Shown here: one piece after another, positions 60,981-64,000 of the stretch
Numbering within the stretch: position 1 is the stretch's first letter
How the letters are laid out: every line of letters begins with the position of its first letter
Assembly (NCBI GenBank): GCA_008727115.1
Contig: CP044131.1
Coordinates: 2,356,001-2,420,000 of the forward strand
Length of the DNA: 64,000 bases
Reading direction: 5' to 3'
From: Comamonas testosteroni
GTDB taxonomy: Bacteria; Pseudomonadota; Gammaproteobacteria; Burkholderiales; Burkholderiaceae_C
Notes under the pieces: generated by a model
The model's input: only the letters and a program-made list of their open reading frames with translations
Databases searched by the model: none
What the model was told of the DNA's origin: nothing
Position numbers and translations under genes: made by a program

Positions 60981-62192
60981 TTATGGCTCGCTGATGGCCA
61001 GCTCCTTGCGCTCACCCGATGGATAGCCATAAAGCGTCACGCGCGGATTCTGCAATTCACCCTGGGCATCAAAAGCGATCGTTCCCGTCACACCATCGTG
61101 GTGGGTCTGACGCAGGCGGGGCACATAGGCCTCGGGCAGCGCCGAGTCCGCACTCAGCATGGCCCGCGCCAGCACCATGGTCGCGTCATAGGCATAGGGG
61201 CTGTAGACCTGATATTGACCTGCAAAGCGCTGGTCGTACTTCTTCTTCCAGGCCAGGCCACCGGGCATATTGCCCAGAGAGCTTCCACTCATCACACAGA
61301 TGACATTCTTGAGCGCTGCAGCCTTGTCGGCCATGACCGGCAGGCGCTCCGAGCACTGGGCATCACCGCCCAGGAACTTGACGTCATCCATGGCCAGCTG
61401 CGACATCTGGCGCAGCATGGGCCCGGCCTGGGCATCGAGGCCACCAAAGAAAATGGCATCGGGCTTGTGGCCCTTGATGGCCGTGAGAATGGGCGCGAAC
61501 TGCGTGGCCTTGTCGCTGGTGTACTGCTTGTCCACGATCTGCACATCGCGCTCGGCCGCCGCTGTCTCGATCAACTTGACGATGCCCTGACCATAGGCCG
61601 TGCGGTCATCAATGATGGCAAGGCGCTTGACGCCCTGGTACTTGACGGCGTAGTCCAGCAAGGCATTCACCATGGCCTTGTCGTTGGCAATGACACGAAA
61701 GGTTTCGCCATAGCCCGCTTCCGTAATCGCAGGATTGGTCGCTGCCGGCGTGATATTGGGAATACCGCAGTCGTGATAGACCCTGGCTGCGGGCAGCGTG
61801 GTTCCGGACTGCAGATGCCCCACTACAGCCGCCACTTTCTTGTCGCAAAAGCGCGTAGCCAGTGCCGCAGCCTGGCCGGGGTCGCCCACATCGTCTCCGG
61901 CCTCAAGCTTCCACTGCACAGGACGTCCGCCCAGTTGCAGCTTGCGCGCATTGAGCTCGTCAAGGGCCATGCGCACGCCGTTCTCCTCATCTTTGCCCAA
62001 GGCCGCTATCGGGCCCGAGACTGGTGCGGCATGTCCAATGCGCACCACCAGCGCCCGCTCGTCCGTGCCAGGTGCAGCCTTGGGGTCTGATGCATAAGCC
62101 CCCGTGACCGACATCAGGCCAAGGCTTGCCACTGCCCATGCACAGGGGATACGGACACCGCGGCTCAGGGCCACACGAACAGTCATGGACAT
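60981..62192 (-). CDS. Branched-chain amino acid ABC transporter substrate-binding protein
   Basis: A 403-residue periplasmic-binding protein of the Leu/Ile/Val type (Peripla_BP_6). The start at 62192 follows AAGGAGAAAAC. A signal peptide ends near YASDPK (about residue 35). The family runs are VVRIGHAAPVSGPIAALGKD, then VVGHLQSGTTLPAARVYHDC and FFGGLDAQAGPMLRQMSQLA. No permease or ATPase gene is adjacent, so this is an isolated binding-protein gene, common in this order. Confidence 0.92.
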   Translation of the reverse strand: MSMTVRVALSRGVRIPCAWAVASLGLMSVTGAYASDPKAAPGTDERALVVRIGHAAPVSGPIAALGKDEENGVRMALDELNARKLQLGGRPVQWKLEAGDDVGDPGQAAALATRFCDKKVAAVVGHLQSGTTLPAARVYHDCGIPNITPAATNPAITEAGYGETFRVIANDKAMVNALLDYAVKYQGVKRLAIIDDRTAYGQGIVKLIETAAAERDVQIVDKQYTSDKATQFAPILTAIKGHKPDAIFFGGLDAQAGPMLRQMSQLAMDDVKFLGGDAQCSERLPVMADKAAALKNVICVMSGSSLGNMPGGLAWKKKYDQRFAGQYQVYSPYAYDATMVLARAMLSADSALPEAYVPRLRQTHHDGVTGTIAFDAQGELQNPRVTLYGYPSGERKELAISEP

Positions 62193-62638
62193 GTTTTCTC
62201 CTTGGTAAAGCAAGAGGCCTGACACAGTGCCTACGAGAGGCAAAACGCGGCGGCGGCACAAGTTCAGGCGGAGCTTGTTCGCTCAGCACTCATTTCCGTT
62301 GTTGACGATATGGCTGCTGAACTAGCCGCCCCAGCACCCTAAAAAGAGCCAGGCTCTATGGCCGAAGGCCGGATTGTGCCTTGCTGACAGGCTCTTGGAA
62401 TGGCGTCAGACTTTGATGACAGCAGCGCCAGACGCCTGAAAGCGGCCCTGAGCCACCCAAGCCATGGTGCCCCGCAGATCAAAGACATCTGTCCGCCGTT
62501 CAAAACGCTGGATTTAAACATGCTCCGCCCCTGCTATCAGGCGCGCCACGGTTCCTGTTTGTAACATCGAGTCAGCAAAGTCTGCCAGAAGCCCACTTGT
62601 GCACTGAAATTGCGTGGTGCTGAGATAATCCGCCCCCT
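62193..62638. other. Intergenic region between divergent genes
   Basis: 446 bp between the leftward binding-protein gene and the rightward rlhA-like gene. It includes a small AGAGCC-A-GGCTCT palindrome (62345-62357) and no supported gene. Both promoters should lie here. Confidence 0.4.
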
Positions 62639-64000
62639 ATGTCTCTCCTGCCCCACCAGCTCGAACTCCTGTCCCCGGCGCGTGATGCCGATATCGGCAT
62701 TGAAGCCATCAACCATGGCGCGGACGCCGTCTATATCGGCGGACCGGCCTTTGGTGCGCGAGCCACGGCAGGCAATGACATCCGCGATCTGGAGCGGCTC
62801 ATCAAGCACGCTCATCGCTTTGGCAGCCGCATCTTCATCACGCTCAACACCATCTTGCGCGACGATGAGCTGCAAGGCGCGCGCGACATGGCCTGGCAGA
62901 TCTACAACGCCGGTGCCGATGCGCTGATCATTCAGGACATGGGTCTGCTGGAGCTGGACCTGCCCCCCATCCAGCTGCATGCATCCACCCAGACCGACAT
63001 CCGCACACCCGAAAAGGCCCGCTTTCTGCAGGACGCGGGCCTGTCGCAAATCGTGCTGGCCCGCGAGCTGGACTTGAAGCAGATCGCCGCTGTGCGTGCC
63101 GCGACAGACCCGAACCGCACCAGCATTGAGTTCTTCATCCACGGCGCGCTGTGCGTGGCCTATTCGGGCCAGTGCTATATCACCCACGCCCACACGGGCC
63201 GCAGCGCCAACCGTGGCGACTGCAACCAGGCTTGCCGCCTACCCTATGAGGTGACGGACGCCAGCGGCCGCATCATTGCGCACGAAAAGCATGTCTTGTC
63301 GATGAAGGACAACAACCAGAGCGACAACCTGCGCGCCCTGATTGATGCCGGCGTGCGCAGCTTCAAGATCGAGGGCCGCTACAAGGACATGGGCTATGTG
63401 AAGAACATCACGGCCCACTACCGCAAGCTGCTGGACGAAATCATCGAAGAGCGCGAATTCTCCGAAGCTCCCCTGGCGCGCTCTTCCTCGGGCCGCACCA
63501 CGTTCACGTTCGAGCCCAACCCCGACCACAACTTCAACCGCGAGTTCACCGATTACTTCGTGAACGGGCGCCAGGACGACATCGGTGCGTTTGACACGCC
63601 AAAGACTCCCGGTCGCGCCATCGGCTGGGTCACGCAAGTGGGCGACAAGTGGTTCGAGCTGGAGTGCTCGGACAAGGCGAGCGAGCTGCACAACGGCGAC
63701 GGCCTGTGCTACTACGACCTGCAAAAGGAACTGGTCGGCGTGCACATCAACCGCGCCGAATGCATGAATGCTAAAAAGGGCATCTGGCGCGTCTTCCCCA
63801 AGAACGAAATTGCCGATTTCAAGGACCTGCGCAAAGGCCTGGAGATCAACCGCAACCGCGATATGGACTGGGTGCGCACACTGGAGAAAAAGTCCAGTGA
63901 ACGCCGTATCGGCCTGTGGGCCGAGTTCAAGGAAACGGCTTCCGGCTTTGCGCTGACCCTGACCGATGAAGACGGCTTTGTCGGCTCCGCCAGCATCGAG
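62639..64000 (+). CDS. rlhA: U32-family protein, RlhA-like (partial at the window end)
   Basis: 454 codons are visible and the frame runs off the window. The start is ATG 62639. Family runs are LLSPARDADIGIEAINHGAD, then HGALCVAYSGQCYITHAHTG and ANRGDCNQACRLPY with the conserved cysteines, and SMKDNNQSDNLRALIDAGVR. E. coli RlhA (YdcP) hydroxylates C2501 of 23S rRNA; other U32 proteins act in ubiquinone synthesis (UbiU/V) or tRNA hydroxylation (TrhP). The visible length and the extended C-terminal part fit RlhA best. Confidence 0.85.
   Translation, partial: MSLLPHQLELLSPARDADIGIEAINHGADAVYIGGPAFGARATAGNDIRDLERLIKHAHRFGSRIFITLNTILRDDELQGARDMAWQIYNAGADALIIQDMGLLELDLPPIQLHASTQTDIRTPEKARFLQDAGLSQIVLARELDLKQIAAVRAATDPNRTSIEFFIHGALCVAYSGQCYITHAHTGRSANRGDCNQACRLPYEVTDASGRIIAHEKHVLSMKDNNQSDNLRALIDAGVRSFKIEGRYKDMGYVKNITAHYRKLLDEIIEEREFSEAPLARSSSGRTTFTFEPNPDHNFNREFTDYFVNGRQDDIGAFDTPKTPGRAIGWVTQVGDKWFELECSDKASELHNGDGLCYYDLQKELVGVHINRAECMNAKKGIWRVFPKNEIADFKDLRKGLEINRNRDMDWVRTLEKKSSERRIGLWAEFKETASGFALTLTDEDGFVGSASIE

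Overview
The window looks like a chromosome segment of a Comamonas-like member of the Burkholderiales. This is inferred from the gene families, the high-GC codon use, a TTG-started 86-residue IF-1 and the TadA-hydrolase fusion; it was not checked against a database. Position 1 falls inside a membrane-protein gene and position 64000 inside an rlhA-like gene.

Left flank (1-10707): ordinary chromosomal genes. These are a Crp/Fnr-type regulator, a phosphotransferase/acyl-CoA dehydrogenase pair, prfB with its programmed +1 frameshift, pepN, a TPR-like exported protein and fbp. A tRNA-Thr(CGT) gene follows (10720-10795).

Prophage (10746-46415, about 35.7 kb): an element integrated into the 3' half of tRNA-Thr. 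A 53-bp copy of the tRNA 3' end lies at each end, with one mismatch between the copies. The left end carries an Abi_C-type gene followed by a second HEPN-like gene that an IS5-family (IS903-group) element has split. Next comes a regulatory region with a C4-like structured RNA, an operator-like TTGCACAA cluster, an ORF6N/KilAC antirepressor, a Rha protein, a stand-alone S24 domain and several unknown early genes. A second copy of the same IS sits in the last codons of a KAP-family ATPase gene. After a block of minus-strand cargo genes comes the head module: small and large terminase, P22-type portal, scaffold, DUF4043/N4-gp56-type capsid, adaptor and virion proteins, ending in a 2174-residue polyvalent protein with ParB-like, HExxGHH, barnase/EndoU-like and PLxRFG regions. 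The right end has another HEPN-like gene, a RelE/HigA-type toxin-antitoxin pair and a tyrosine integrase with a LexA-like box upstream. I recognise no tail-tube, tail-fibre, holin or endolysin gene.

Right of the prophage (46416-51421): older mobile debris. An unknown gene is cut by an IS30-family element (3-bp target duplication). An ISL3-family element (8-bp duplication) has landed inside a terminator dyad. A decayed HK97-type capsid pseudogene belongs to a different phage lineage.

Right flank (51422-64000): chromosomal genes again. These are infA, a His-rich exported protein, a LysR regulator divergent from a bile-acid:Na+ symporter family gene, a membrane protein coupled to a three-repeat HTH-like protein, an S66 LD-carboxypeptidase with a His-rich N-terminus, a TadA/alpha-beta hydrolase fusion, a branched-chain amino acid ABC binding protein and an U32 peptidase (RlhA-like).
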